This document shows positions 34,129-42,761 of a DNA stretch of 64,000 bases, one piece after another. Location: NCBI RefSeq assembly GCF_000220705.2, contig NZ_CP023202.1:4866501-4930500 (forward strand), given 5' to 3'. This DNA comes from Streptomyces xinghaiensis S187. GTDB lineage: Bacteria; Actinomycetota; Actinomycetes; Streptomycetales; Streptomycetaceae. The stretch's first letter is position 1, and each line of letters opens with the position of its first letter. Under the pieces are notes generated by a model. That model saw only the letters and a list, made by a program, of their open reading frames with translations. It did no database searches and was not told the origin of the DNA. Position numbers and translations under genes: made by a program.

Positions 34129-35964
34129 TCAGCGGCGGGAGTACGACCCCGAGGGGCCGAAGAACTCGATCTCGGCGATCGCCACCTGCTTGTCGGCCCC
34201 GGCCCCGAACGCGGACACCACCGTGAACCGCACGGAGACCACGTCCCGGGCCCGGAGCGGACGCTGCTGCCGGGCGTCCTGGTCCAGGGTGAGCGTCCGG
34301 GTCTCCTTCTTGCCGTCCGCGGTGGTGATCAGCGCCTCCAGACGGCTCGGCCGGGCGCTCTTGGCCAGTTCGTTCGAGCGCGCCGAGACCCCGGGGGTGA
34401 TCAGCACGTCCAGCGTGTCGACGGGCTGGGCGAAGCGCGCCTCGATCCACTCGCCCGCGCCGTCGCCGGTGATGCCCGGGCCCCAGAAGGTGTTGGAGAA
34501 CTTGTCGAACGCCAGCTCCGGGCCGTTGTCGGCGTAGGAGCGGGAGGCGGCGTAGGTGTCCGGGGAGACGGGCGCCCGCTTGGCGAAGTGGTCCTTCACC
34601 GCCTGGATCGCGGCCGGCGCCATGAAGACCGCCGTGATCACGAGCGCCGCCACCAGGCCCCAGCCGATCAGGGGCAGCAGCCAGGCCAGCCCCCGGCGCA
34701 GGCGCGGCCGCTCACCGGCCCACCGCACCTCGTTCCGTCCGGCGAACAGCCGCCGCCACCAGGGGCGGCGGCCGGCCGGGCCGTCGGGCTCGCCCGCCAG
34801 GGACATGGCGCAGCGGCGGCAGAAGTGGCGGTCGGGCCGGTTGCCGGTGGAGCACCAGGGGCAGACGGTGCCGGACTCCTCCACCTCGCCGGCGGGCCTG
34901 CGCACCTGCGGGCGGGCGGCGTTCGGCCGCCCCGGAAGGACGGGAGCGACGGGGTCCGGCGCGGCGGGGGCCCGCGGCCCCGGCTCCGCCACGGGGACGA
35001 CCAGGGCGCGGGCCCGGGCCGCCGCGGCGTCGTCCCGCGGCGGGCCTTCCGTGGTGCCGCGCGGGGCGGGCACGGCCGGGCTGCGGTGGGTGGGCGGCTC
35101 CGGTGCGCGCCGGCCGTCCCGGGCAGGGGAGGCGGGGGCGTGCCCGGCGGGGCCGGGGGCGTGCCCGGCGGGTGGGGCGCTCCGGGGCACGCCGGGCTGC
35201 CCGCCCCGGTGCGGAGCCGGGGCACCCGTGCCGCCCCCGTGCGGTACGGCGCCGGGTGCGCCGGCGGGGTGCGCCGGGGCGGGGTGCGGGTCGGCGGGAC
35301 CTCCCGCCGTGTGCGGGGCGCCGGCCGGGGCAGTGTGCGCCGTGGGCGGCTGGGCCGGGTGCGCGGGGGGCGGCGGGGCGTCCGTCCGGACGACGTCGTT
35401 GCGGACCGTGGGCTCGTCGTCGGAGGAGTCTCGCGCGGCTCCGGCTCCGGCGCCGGTGTGCCCGGCTCCGTCCCCGCTGCCGCCGGACGCGGCTCCGACG
35501 GCGGCCGTGTGCGGTGCGCGGGCCCCCGTGCCGCCTCCGCCCCGGCTCTCCTGGGGCTCCGGCGCGTGGCTCGTTCCCCCGGCGGCGGCCGCTTCCCGCG
35601 CGGGGGCGGGGGACGGAGGTGCGGGGCGGCCGCCCGGTGCGGCCGGACGGCCCCCGGCGGGGACGGCACCGCCCCCGGGATTCCCACCCGACGGGCCCGC
35701 GGAACCAGCGCCCGGACTCCCGCCCGGCGGGCCGCTCACGGCTCCGCCGTCCCGGGCCTCGCCGCCCGTGGCCCCGCTCCGCGCCGTACCGCCGCCGGCC
35801 GTACCGCTCCGGCCCGTACCGCCCGTGCCGCCGGCCGGGCTCCAGTCCAGGACCGCTCCGCATCCCTCGCAGAAGGGCTGTCCCGGTTCCGCCTGCGTAC
35901 CGCACTCCGCGCAGGCGTCGGGCCGTCCGGTGCCGCGGTCCTCCGTTCGGCTGTCCCTGTTCAC
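34129..35964 (-). CDS. Zinc-ribbon bitopic membrane protein of the CIS (CisA-like)
   Basis: 611 residues. Two zinc ribbons (CAECG with CEGCG near residues 18-36; CPWC with CRRC near 370-388) flank about 330 residues of Pro/Gly/Ala-rich disorder. One membrane helix (about 428-450) follows, then a C-terminal beta domain resembling F5/8-type C (discoidin) folds, with GPELAFDKFSNTFWGPG and VAIAEIEFFGPSGSY. It is the last gene of the CIS operon and overlaps its neighbour by 4 bp. From memory, position and architecture fit CisA, the membrane-directed protein of the S. coelicolor system; identity needs alignment. Confidence 0.77.
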   Translation of the reverse strand: MNRDSRTEDRGTGRPDACAECGTQAEPGQPFCEGCGAVLDWSPAGGTGGTGRSGTAGGGTARSGATGGEARDGGAVSGPPGGSPGAGSAGPSGGNPGGGAVPAGGRPAAPGGRPAPPSPAPAREAAAAGGTSHAPEPQESRGGGGTGARAPHTAAVGAASGGSGDGAGHTGAGAGAARDSSDDEPTVRNDVVRTDAPPPPAHPAQPPTAHTAPAGAPHTAGGPADPHPAPAHPAGAPGAVPHGGGTGAPAPHRGGQPGVPRSAPPAGHAPGPAGHAPASPARDGRRAPEPPTHRSPAVPAPRGTTEGPPRDDAAAARARALVVPVAEPGPRAPAAPDPVAPVLPGRPNAARPQVRRPAGEVEESGTVCPWCSTGNRPDRHFCRRCAMSLAGEPDGPAGRRPWWRRLFAGRNEVRWAGERPRLRRGLAWLLPLIGWGLVAALVITAVFMAPAAIQAVKDHFAKRAPVSPDTYAASRSYADNGPELAFDKFSNTFWGPGITGDGAGEWIEARFAQPVDTLDVLITPGVSARSNELAKSARPSRLEALITTADGKKETRTLTLDQDARQQRPLRARDVVSVRFTVVSAFGAGADKQVAIAEIEFFGPSGSYSRR

Positions 35965-36638
35965 GTTCGGGTTGTCCTCTCTGCGACGGTCACCGTGACC
36001 GTGTAGGGCATGTGGGCGGGGCGGGCCGCCGCGACCAGTTCGTCGAGGCGGGGCTCGGCCCCGGGATCCGGCTCGGGGAGCCGGATCGACACGTGCAGAC
36101 GCGGGCGGCGCTCGCCGGGGACGGCGCCCAGGGGGCGCTCCGCCCAGCTCGCCGCGCCGCTCTCGGTGATCTCGGGCTCCACGCCGAACACCAGCCGGAC
36201 CGCCGTGGCCAGTCCGCGCCGGGTGCCGCGCAGCCGGTGCAGGGTGGCGGCGACGGCCACGGCCTCGCGCAGCCGCGCCTCCGCCGGACCGTCGAGCGGG
36301 GGCTCCGCGGGCACGCCGGCACCGTTGCCCGCAGCCGCGCCCGCACCGGCAGCGTGCGCCGGTGCGCCCGCCGGTGGCGGCCCGCCGGAGGGGGCGCCGG
36401 CGGCGGTGTCCTGCTCCGTCTCCGCGCCCACCCAGCCGCCCAGCCAGGCGGTGAAGTCCAGGGGGGCCAGCGACGGGTCGAAGTACGCCTCCAGGCAGTC
36501 CAGGACGTTGAGGAAGGGGGCCAGCACCTCGTCCAGGCCGGCCGTGAAGCGCTGCGCCAGCTCGTCGTCGGCGAAGAGCGCCGGCAGCATCAGGCCGAGC
36601 GGCTGCGCGCTGCCCAGTCCGTCGATCGATCCGCGCAC
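35961..36638 (-). CDS. CIS baseplate protein, phage tail I-like
   Basis: 225 residues from GTG. It resembles the phage P2 I/T4 gp7-related small baseplate proteins: LPALFADDELAQRFTAGLD, then APFLNVLDCLEAYFDPSLAP and LDFTAWLGGWVG. A Gly/Ala/Pro insert of about 45 residues interrupts the middle (about 78-115). The second part (LHRLRGTRRGLATAVRLVFG) matches the tail-wedge part. It lies 5 bp after the J-like gene, with which it should form the baseplate wedge. The stop overlaps the zinc-ribbon gene by 4 bp. Confidence 0.85.
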   Translation of the reverse strand: MRGSIDGLGSAQPLGLMLPALFADDELAQRFTAGLDEVLAPFLNVLDCLEAYFDPSLAPLDFTAWLGGWVGAETEQDTAAGAPSGGPPPAGAPAHAAGAGAAAGNGAGVPAEPPLDGPAEARLREAVAVAATLHRLRGTRRGLATAVRLVFGVEPEITESGAASWAERPLGAVPGERRPRLHVSIRLPEPDPGAEPRLDELVAAARPAHMPYTVTVTVAERTTRT

Positions 36639-36643
36639 CGCGA

Positions 36644-38596
36644 TCAGCCCCCGATCACGCGGACGCGGTGGTCGAACGAGAAGACCAGCGCGGGCCGTTC
36701 GAGGTCGATGCGGTCGGTGGCGTCACCGCGCTTGCCGGTCAGCGGATCGGCCGGGTAGAGCCGCACCTCGTCCACGAGTTCGACCCCGGGGACGCGCTGG
36801 AGGACCGCGAAGACCTCACCGGCCTGCACCGGATGGCCGAACCGCCAGCCCTTGCCGTGCGCGCCGCCGACCAGCGGGTCCAGATGCCGGTACAGGGCGT
36901 CCAGCGCCTGCTGCCGCACCCTGTCGTGGTCGACGCCCCGGAAGGCGTGCAGCGTGGAGACGACCGTGACGCCCTGGTAGTAGGGCGGGCCCACGGCGAG
37001 CCGGGTGCCGATGAGGCGCCGCTCGTCCAGATAGCGGGTGATCCGCTCCAGCAGGTCGTCGGCGGGCACCAGTTGCTCGAAGCGGAGCCGCCCGCCCCGG
37101 TCGGGTACGGCGTCGGGGACGACCAGCACCCGCACCGCGTAGGCCCCGTGCTCCTCCGGGTCCGCCTCCAGGCAGGTGATGCGCGCGGTCTCCGGAGCGG
37201 CGCGGCGGGCCAGCTGCTCATAGTCCCGCAGGGTGACGGCCCGGTCCTGGGCGCGCAGGGTGACGGGCGCGCGGACCTTGGCCTCCTCGACCGTCTCGCC
37301 GTCCACGCCGCCGCTCGCCGCCTCGCGGTTCTCCACCCGCGTGACGTACGGCACCGAGCTGCGCAGCACCTGGATGGTGCCGCGGGCGACGTTGCCGGAC
37401 CGGCCCCCGCCGGTGCGGTAGCGGCGGGCGCGGATGACGGCGCCCTTGCGCGGCACGGCACCGTACTGGCGCAGGGTGCCGTCGGGTTCGCGGACGGAGG
37501 GGCCGAAGGCGATCTCCCCGGTGGCCGGGTCGAGCGTCACATGCCGCTCGTCCGGGCCGGATGCGGCCAGGTGGGACACGACCTCCCAGTCGGACCAGCC
37601 GTCGTCCTCGGCGACCTGGAGACGCAGCGGCGGGTCGTCGGCGACCACCGGCGGGCGGGCCAGCCGCAGCCGCTGCCCGGGCAGGCCGGTGGCCTCGCCG
37701 AGCGCCTCGTCCGTGATCACTTCGGCGTGCACGGCCCGGGTGGTGCCGCCGATGGTGAAGGCGTCGGCGGACCGCAGGGTCGGGGAGGTGGTGTAGAAGG
37801 GCTGGTCGGCGGCGGGTTCGGTGACCCGGCAGCGCAGCCAGCCCGCCTCGTGCCGGCCGGTGCGGGAGAGGATGTGCCCGCCGGGGATGTGCAGGATCAC
37901 CTCGCCCGGGCGGTTGAGGCCGCCGGTGGTGTCCTCCTCCAGCTCGCAGGGCGCCCAGCCGTCGGCCGTCCACGCCTCCCAGGCCAGCGGCGGCTGCCGC
38001 GGGTCGACGCCGACACCGTCGACACGGCTGCCGAGTTCGAGCACGACCGCGCAGTGCGGCACGGCGGCGCTGAGCCCGAACAGCATGGCGTCGCCGGCGC
38101 GCGGCGCGTCCGCGAAGCAGGTGATGTCCTTGCCCTCGGCCACGTCGTGGGTCCGGTCGGTGGCCGTCTCCCCGCCGGGCTGCACCACGACGTGCCGCAG
38201 CGAGCACGGCAGCACGTTGAGGTCGTCCTCGGTGGCGAAGACGACCGCCTCCTCGGTCTCGGTGCGCTCGGTGGCCACCTCCGTGCCGGCGGGCAGCAGG
38301 ACCGGCTGGGGCTGCGGCGCGGAGAGCCAGAAGGTGATGTCCGCGCGGGCGGCGGAGGGCGGGAAGAGCGTGATGCCGAGCAGGTCGAGGAACGCCAGAT
38401 AGTTCTTCTCCGGCACCCGGTTGAGCCGGTACACGATCTGGTCGGCCATGTGCGCGACCGTCTCCACCAGCGTCACGCCCGGGTCGGAGACGTTGTGGTC
38501 GGTCCACTCCGGGGCGCGCTGCTGGATGTAGCGCTTGGCGTCGTCGACGAACTGCTGGAAGCGGCGGTCGTCGAGGTTGGGGGAGGGCAGGGCCAT
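36644..38596 (-). CDS. CIS baseplate assembly protein, J/gp6-like
   Basis: 650 residues. The start, PNLDDRRFQQFVDDAKRYIQ, followed by WTDHNVSDPGVTLVETVAHM and DQIVYRLNRVPEKNYLAFLD, is the hallmark of the putative baseplate assembly proteins of CIS loci. Later come EAKVRAPVTLRAQDRAVTLR and YEQLARRAAPE, like gpJ. It forms the wedge ring that triggers sheath contraction. The start overlaps the gp25 stop (TGATG), so stoichiometric coupling is likely. Confidence 0.93.
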   Translation of the reverse strand: MALPSPNLDDRRFQQFVDDAKRYIQQRAPEWTDHNVSDPGVTLVETVAHMADQIVYRLNRVPEKNYLAFLDLLGITLFPPSAARADITFWLSAPQPQPVLLPAGTEVATERTETEEAVVFATEDDLNVLPCSLRHVVVQPGGETATDRTHDVAEGKDITCFADAPRAGDAMLFGLSAAVPHCAVVLELGSRVDGVGVDPRQPPLAWEAWTADGWAPCELEEDTTGGLNRPGEVILHIPGGHILSRTGRHEAGWLRCRVTEPAADQPFYTTSPTLRSADAFTIGGTTRAVHAEVITDEALGEATGLPGQRLRLARPPVVADDPPLRLQVAEDDGWSDWEVVSHLAASGPDERHVTLDPATGEIAFGPSVREPDGTLRQYGAVPRKGAVIRARRYRTGGGRSGNVARGTIQVLRSSVPYVTRVENREAASGGVDGETVEEAKVRAPVTLRAQDRAVTLRDYEQLARRAAPETARITCLEADPEEHGAYAVRVLVVPDAVPDRGGRLRFEQLVPADDLLERITRYLDERRLIGTRLAVGPPYYQGVTVVSTLHAFRGVDHDRVRQQALDALYRHLDPLVGGAHGKGWRFGHPVQAGEVFAVLQRVPGVELVDEVRLYPADPLTGKRGDATDRIDLERPALVFSFDHRVRVIGG

Positions 38597-39042
38597 CAGC
38601 GGTCGCTTTCGGTGGCCGGTCCGCCGTCCTCGGCGGAGGCGGAGGTCGGCTCGTCGTGGGAGGGGATCACATAGAACGGGAAGACGAGGCTGCGCGGGTT
38701 GTTGGTGCCGCGGACGCGGTAGCGGACGTCGATGTAGAGCACGGCCGGTTCGCCCGCCGTCACCTCCACCTCGTCCACCTCGATGCGCGGCTCCCAGCGG
38801 TCGAGGCTGGAGCGGACCTCGCTCTGGATGCGGCCCGCCGTCGACTCGTTGACGGGAGCGAAGACGAGGTCGTGGATGGCGCAGCCGTACTCCGGCCGCA
38901 TGGGCCGCTCACCGGGCGCGGTGGCCAGCACCAGCCGGATGGCCTCCTCGATCTCGCGTTCCCCGCTGACCAGGGCGATGCCCCCGGACGGGCCGATGCG
39001 CATCGGGAACGCCCAGCCGGAACCGACGAACTGCTCAGCCAT
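38596..39042 (-). CDS. GPW/gp25-family baseplate protein
   Basis: 148 residues. The gp25/lysozyme-like fold is visible: GWAFPMRIGPSGGIALVSG, EREIEEAIRLVLATAPGERP, MRPEYGC and WEPRIEVDEVEV. gp25 joins the inner baseplate to the sheath and starts sheath polymerisation. It is 169 bp after the spike gene, a gap too short for a PAAR gene, and overlaps the J-like gene by 1 base. Confidence 0.94.
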   Translation of the reverse strand: MAEQFVGSGWAFPMRIGPSGGIALVSGEREIEEAIRLVLATAPGERPMRPEYGCAIHDLVFAPVNESTAGRIQSEVRSSLDRWEPRIEVDEVEVTAGEPAVLYIDVRYRVRGTNNPRSLVFPFYVIPSHDEPTSASAEDGGPATESDR

Positions 39043-39211
39043 GGCGGGCCGTCCTTCCGGGGCCGGTGCGGTGCTGCGGTGCGGTCGGTGCGGTCGGATG
39101 CATGAGCGGGGCTCCAGCGGTCACGGGACGGACGGGGTCGGGGCGGGCGCGGACAGGACGGACGGGTACGGGCAGGGAACGGAGGCGGGCGGAGGCCGGG
39201 GACACGGGCGG

Positions 39212-41152
39212 TCAGAAGGGGAGAGGCTTGTTGTTGACCATGACGACGCCGGTCAGCGGGATCGTGGCGCCCCGGATCGACACCGCGGCGGTGGCCTGGA
39301 GGCTGAGCGCCGCGGCCGACACCACGTTCACCGCGCCGGAGACCACGTTCACCAGCGAGGACTTCACATCCAGAGCGGCGCCGCCGATGCTCACCGCCGT
39401 CGAGCCGGTGAGGCCGACGGAGGGGGCGGTGGTCTGGACGCGGGTCGCGGCCGTCATGGTGATGGCCGCTCCGCTCCGCATCGAGATCGGCCCGCCCGCC
39501 TGGATGCTGAGGGCCCGGCCGGCCTTGATGGTGACGTCGGTGCCCCCGGTGATGGAGACCGCGCCCTTGCTGTCCACGGTGATCTCGGTCTTCGTGCGGT
39601 CGAGGTGGACGGTCAGCTTCTCGTCGCCGGTGCTCAGCCGGACCCCGCGCTTGCGGCGCATCGTCGGCTGGTCCAGCAGGTCGAGCCGGTTGTTGGCGCG
39701 GTCGGCCAGGGTGCGGCGGACGACCCGGCCCAGCTTGTCGTAGTACTGCACGTCGCCGCGGCTGGGCTTGTCCCGGCCGTTGTAGAGGCTGCCGATGACG
39801 TACGGGTGGTCGAGCGCGCCGCGGTCGAACGCCACCAGCACCTCGTCGTTGACGCTCGGGGTGATCAGCCCGCCGCCCTGGGTGCCGCCGTACTGCACGG
39901 TGCGGGTCCAGTCGCTGATGTACTTGTCGTCCAGCCAGGGGAACTTCAGTTTGACGCGGCCCTGGCGCAGCGGGTCCTGCACATCGGTGACCAGGGCGTT
40001 GGCGACGCTCGGCAGCCGGCCCCCGTAGCCGTCGCCGCCGCCGGACGCCAGGCCGTAGAAGGAGCGCCACTGGCGGCCGGTGACGGTCACCCAGGTCTCG
40101 TAGCCGGAGCCGGCCGCGTAGAGGTGGCGGGCCCCGGTGACGGTGTACTTGCCCTCGAACGGCTTGCCGACGTCGGTGAGCGTGACGGCGACACCCGGGC
40201 GCAGCTTGGGCTCGCCGTGCACGCAGACCTCGACCTCGGCGAAGGCGCCGGTGACATCGTCCGCGAGCGCCTTCGCGGCCTGGGTCACCTGCCGCTGGTT
40301 GTCGAACGGAGTGTCGGTGCGGGCCAGTTCGAACTTCTGGACCGGCTTGAAGCCCGCGAGGGCCCTGCCCGGCGTGGTCCCGATCAGGGCGCCCTTGTTG
40401 GCGGCCCCGGCGGGCGACTTGGCGGTGAGGGCGCTCTTGGCCGAGACGTCCCAGCCGCGCACCTCCACCCGCGCGACCTGGTCGGAGGCGGTGACCGTGG
40501 AGCGGCACCGCTTCACCTCCTGGCCGCCGCGGAGCTCCAGCGGGTTGTCGGTGGGGGAGAGCGGGGAACTGGCGGCGGGCGCGCCGGAGGCCCGCTTGGC
40601 CGGCGCGAACTGGAACTTCCCCTCGGCGTCCACCGACATGACCACGTTGTTCTCGTCCGCGAGCCGGCAGAGGAAATCCCAGTCGGAGACGCCGGCCTGG
40701 GTGATGTACGGGTAGGTGCCCGGCGTCGGGCCGACCTCCCCGGCCGCCACCCCGGCCTCCTGGAGCAGCTGCTGCGCGATGAGGGCCGCGCTCATGCCCC
40801 GGTAGCCGGCCACCCGCTTCTTCCGCAGCAGCCGGTGGCCCGCGTCGTAGCCGCGCACGATGCTGAAGCTGCCCTGGCCGTCGTAGTCGGTCTCCAGACC
40901 GGTGACCTCCCCGGTGAGCAGCTTGGTGCGCTGCGGGCCCGAGACGGCGGTCAGCACCACCGGGGCGCCGATCTCGGCGTTGACGAGCTGCAGCGCCTCG
41001 CGGTCCTCGTCGCGGAAGGTCAGCTGGAAGGCGCCCGGCACCCCGGCGGCGAAGTCCACCCAGCCCTCGATGAGCAGCAGGGCGTCGTCGCCGCGCAGCA
41101 CGGCGCCGTTGATGCTGACTTCCAGCACATGGGAGCGGGTTGCCTCTGGCAC
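39212..41152 (-). CDS. VgrG-like spike/hub protein
   Basis: 646 residues from GTG. The N-terminal two-thirds are the gpD/gp27 hub (WVDFAAGVPGAFQLTFRDED; QLLQEAGV; YITQAGVSDWDFLCRLADEN). The gp5 OB fold follows: GRVKLKFPWLDDKYISDWTR, then GGTQGGGLITPSVNDEVLVAF and PYVIGSLYNGRDKP. From about residue 480 the protein is a beta-helix spike built of repeats such as ITVDSKGAVSITGGTDVTI and SIRGATIPLTGVV. No effector is fused, and no PAAR tip gene follows in the locus. Confidence 0.95.
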   Translation of the reverse strand: MPEATRSHVLEVSINGAVLRGDDALLLIEGWVDFAAGVPGAFQLTFRDEDREALQLVNAEIGAPVVLTAVSGPQRTKLLTGEVTGLETDYDGQGSFSIVRGYDAGHRLLRKKRVAGYRGMSAALIAQQLLQEAGVAAGEVGPTPGTYPYITQAGVSDWDFLCRLADENNVVMSVDAEGKFQFAPAKRASGAPAASSPLSPTDNPLELRGGQEVKRCRSTVTASDQVARVEVRGWDVSAKSALTAKSPAGAANKGALIGTTPGRALAGFKPVQKFELARTDTPFDNQRQVTQAAKALADDVTGAFAEVEVCVHGEPKLRPGVAVTLTDVGKPFEGKYTVTGARHLYAAGSGYETWVTVTGRQWRSFYGLASGGGDGYGGRLPSVANALVTDVQDPLRQGRVKLKFPWLDDKYISDWTRTVQYGGTQGGGLITPSVNDEVLVAFDRGALDHPYVIGSLYNGRDKPSRGDVQYYDKLGRVVRRTLADRANNRLDLLDQPTMRRKRGVRLSTGDEKLTVHLDRTKTEITVDSKGAVSITGGTDVTIKAGRALSIQAGGPISMRSGAAITMTAATRVQTTAPSVGLTGSTAVSIGGAALDVKSSLVNVVSGAVNVVSAAALSLQATAAVSIRGATIPLTGVVMVNNKPLPF

Positions 41153-41381
41153 GTCGGTGACCTTTGTTTCCTTCTCGTCCTGCGGTGTTCTCGCGCTGCG
41201 GTGTTCTTGTGCTGCCGGTGTGCGGGTGCGGTGCGCGGTGCTCTCGTCCTGCCGCGCTAGGGAGTGCGGGCGCGGGTGCCGGTCCGGGTGCGGGCCGCGG
41301 GCCGTCCCGTCCGGTTACGGAACCGGCCGCACGGTGCCCGCCCGCCGCCCGGGGCCCCGGTGCGGGGCGCCGCGGTGCCGG

Positions 41382-42149
41382 TCACGCACCCACCTCCTCG
41401 GGCGCCGGGAGCAGCAGCTCCCGGCCGGGCGGCAGCCGTGACGGGTCGTCGATGCCGTTGGCCTCCGCGATGAGGCGCCAGACGGTGGCGTCCCCGTACT
41501 CGCGGAAGGCCAGCGAGGGGAGCGAGTCGCCGGCCACCACGCGGTGCACGCGCCGGGTGGTCAGCGCGCCGGAGGTCGGGTTCTGGCCCGGCTTGCCGCT
41601 GGGGATCTCCTCCAGGTGGAGCCGGCAGGTGGCGCGCATCGGCAGCCCGGTGGCGCTGAAGAGCGTGTATTCGACGTCGGCCGAGCTGACGTAGGCGTTG
41701 AAGCTGACCGTGGAGAAGCTGCCCCACTGGAACTTCACCCAGGGCGTGGACGGCCGCTTGGCGGCGATGCTGGCCTCCGTCACCTCGCAGCAGGAGAGCA
41801 GCAGTTCACAGGCTTTCTGCACATCGTTCGAGCCCGGGTCGTCGGAGCGGTCGAGGAACACCTCCACGTCCAGCGAGCGCGGCTCCGGACCGATGAACTC
41901 CGGCGGCGGCGCGTCGCGGACCGCGGCCGCCGCGGTGCTCTTCCACGTGGAGCGGCGGCTCAGCGACAGCTCGGAGGGGTTGAACTGGAACTCCAGCTCC
42001 TTGATCAGCGCACCGGGGGAGTTGCTCTTCCCGGTCGGCGGCTGGTGGACGCGCAGGGTGGCCCGGACGAGGCTCTGGCCGGCCCCGCTCATGCCGCCGC
42101 CCTTCCCCCCGCTCCTGCCGAGGGCCGGGCCGTTCTTCCGGCCGGCCAT
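41382..42149 (-). CDS. LysM-domain tube-terminating/hub adaptor protein
   Basis: 255 residues. A hydrophilic start (GRSGGKGGG) precedes the CIS tube-adaptor part: ELEFQFNPSELSLSRRSTWK is the signature of these T4 gp53/gp54-like proteins. A LysM motif ends it (HRVVAGDSLPSLAFREYG, then WRLIAEANGIDDPSRLPPG, at about residues 205-247). It bridges the inner tube and baseplate. The start overlaps the stop of the second tube gene (TGATG). Confidence 0.9.
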   Translation of the reverse strand: MAGRKNGPALGRSGGKGGGMSGAGQSLVRATLRVHQPPTGKSNSPGALIKELEFQFNPSELSLSRRSTWKSTAAAAVRDAPPPEFIGPEPRSLDVEVFLDRSDDPGSNDVQKACELLLSCCEVTEASIAAKRPSTPWVKFQWGSFSTVSFNAYVSSADVEYTLFSATGLPMRATCRLHLEEIPSGKPGQNPTSGALTTRRVHRVVAGDSLPSLAFREYGDATVWRLIAEANGIDDPSRLPPGRELLLPAPEEVGA

Positions 42150-42583
42150 CACGCCGCTCCGGCGTCGGTGAAGCCGTGGTGGGCGATCTCCAGGACCTCG
42201 GTGGCCACGCTCGGGTTCTCGGGGTCCAGCGTCGGGCCGGTCCAGCTGACCGGCAGGACGTCGACCAGGCCCCAGCGGGCGACGAGCGAGCCGTCCGCGC
42301 GGAGGGCGGAGATCTGCGCGGTGGGGCGGGTGACACCCGTGGCGACCTCGGAGATCCAGGCGGCGACGCGTGTCGTGTCCGGGGTGAGGGGGCGGGTCAG
42401 CCGGATGTTCGAGAACACGACCCGGGTGGGGAGCTGCCAGACGAAGTCGTTGTTCCCGCCCTCGTGGCGCTGTTCGACCTCCACGCTGGAGGCGAGCCCT
42501 TCGCACCCGTTGAACGAGCCCAGGCTCTGGCCGTCGATGGACAGCGTGAAGTAGATGGTGGAGCCGGGATCCTCGGTGCTCAT
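42149..42583 (-). CDS. CIS inner tube protein paralogue 2
   Basis: 144 residues, ATG with GGAAGG ahead. A T4 gp19-type tube fold: YFTLSIDGQSLGSFNGCEGL, EVEQRHEGGNNDFVWQLP, then FSNIRLTRPLTPDTTRVAAW and TEVLEIAHHGF. It differs from the other tube gene in this locus and probably forms the first ring, between hub and main tube. A 178-bp gap rich in GCGGTG repeats separates it from the disordered-protein gene. Confidence 0.9.
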   Translation of the reverse strand: MSTEDPGSTIYFTLSIDGQSLGSFNGCEGLASSVEVEQRHEGGNNDFVWQLPTRVVFSNIRLTRPLTPDTTRVAAWISEVATGVTRPTAQISALRADGSLVARWGLVDVLPVSWTGPTLDPENPSVATEVLEIAHHGFTDAGAA

Positions 42584-42761
42584 GGGTCGACCTTCCGGTT
42601 TCTCTCGTCGGCGGTCCGGCGACCGGGCGGTGGGTCGCGGTGCGGCGCTGGGCTTCGGTGCGGGCGGTGCTGTGCTGGGCGGTGCGGTGTTGCGCTGGGC
42701 GGTGGCTGTGCGGGGTGGTGCGTGCGGGGCGGTCGGTGCCGTGCGGGGCTGCGGTGCGGGA

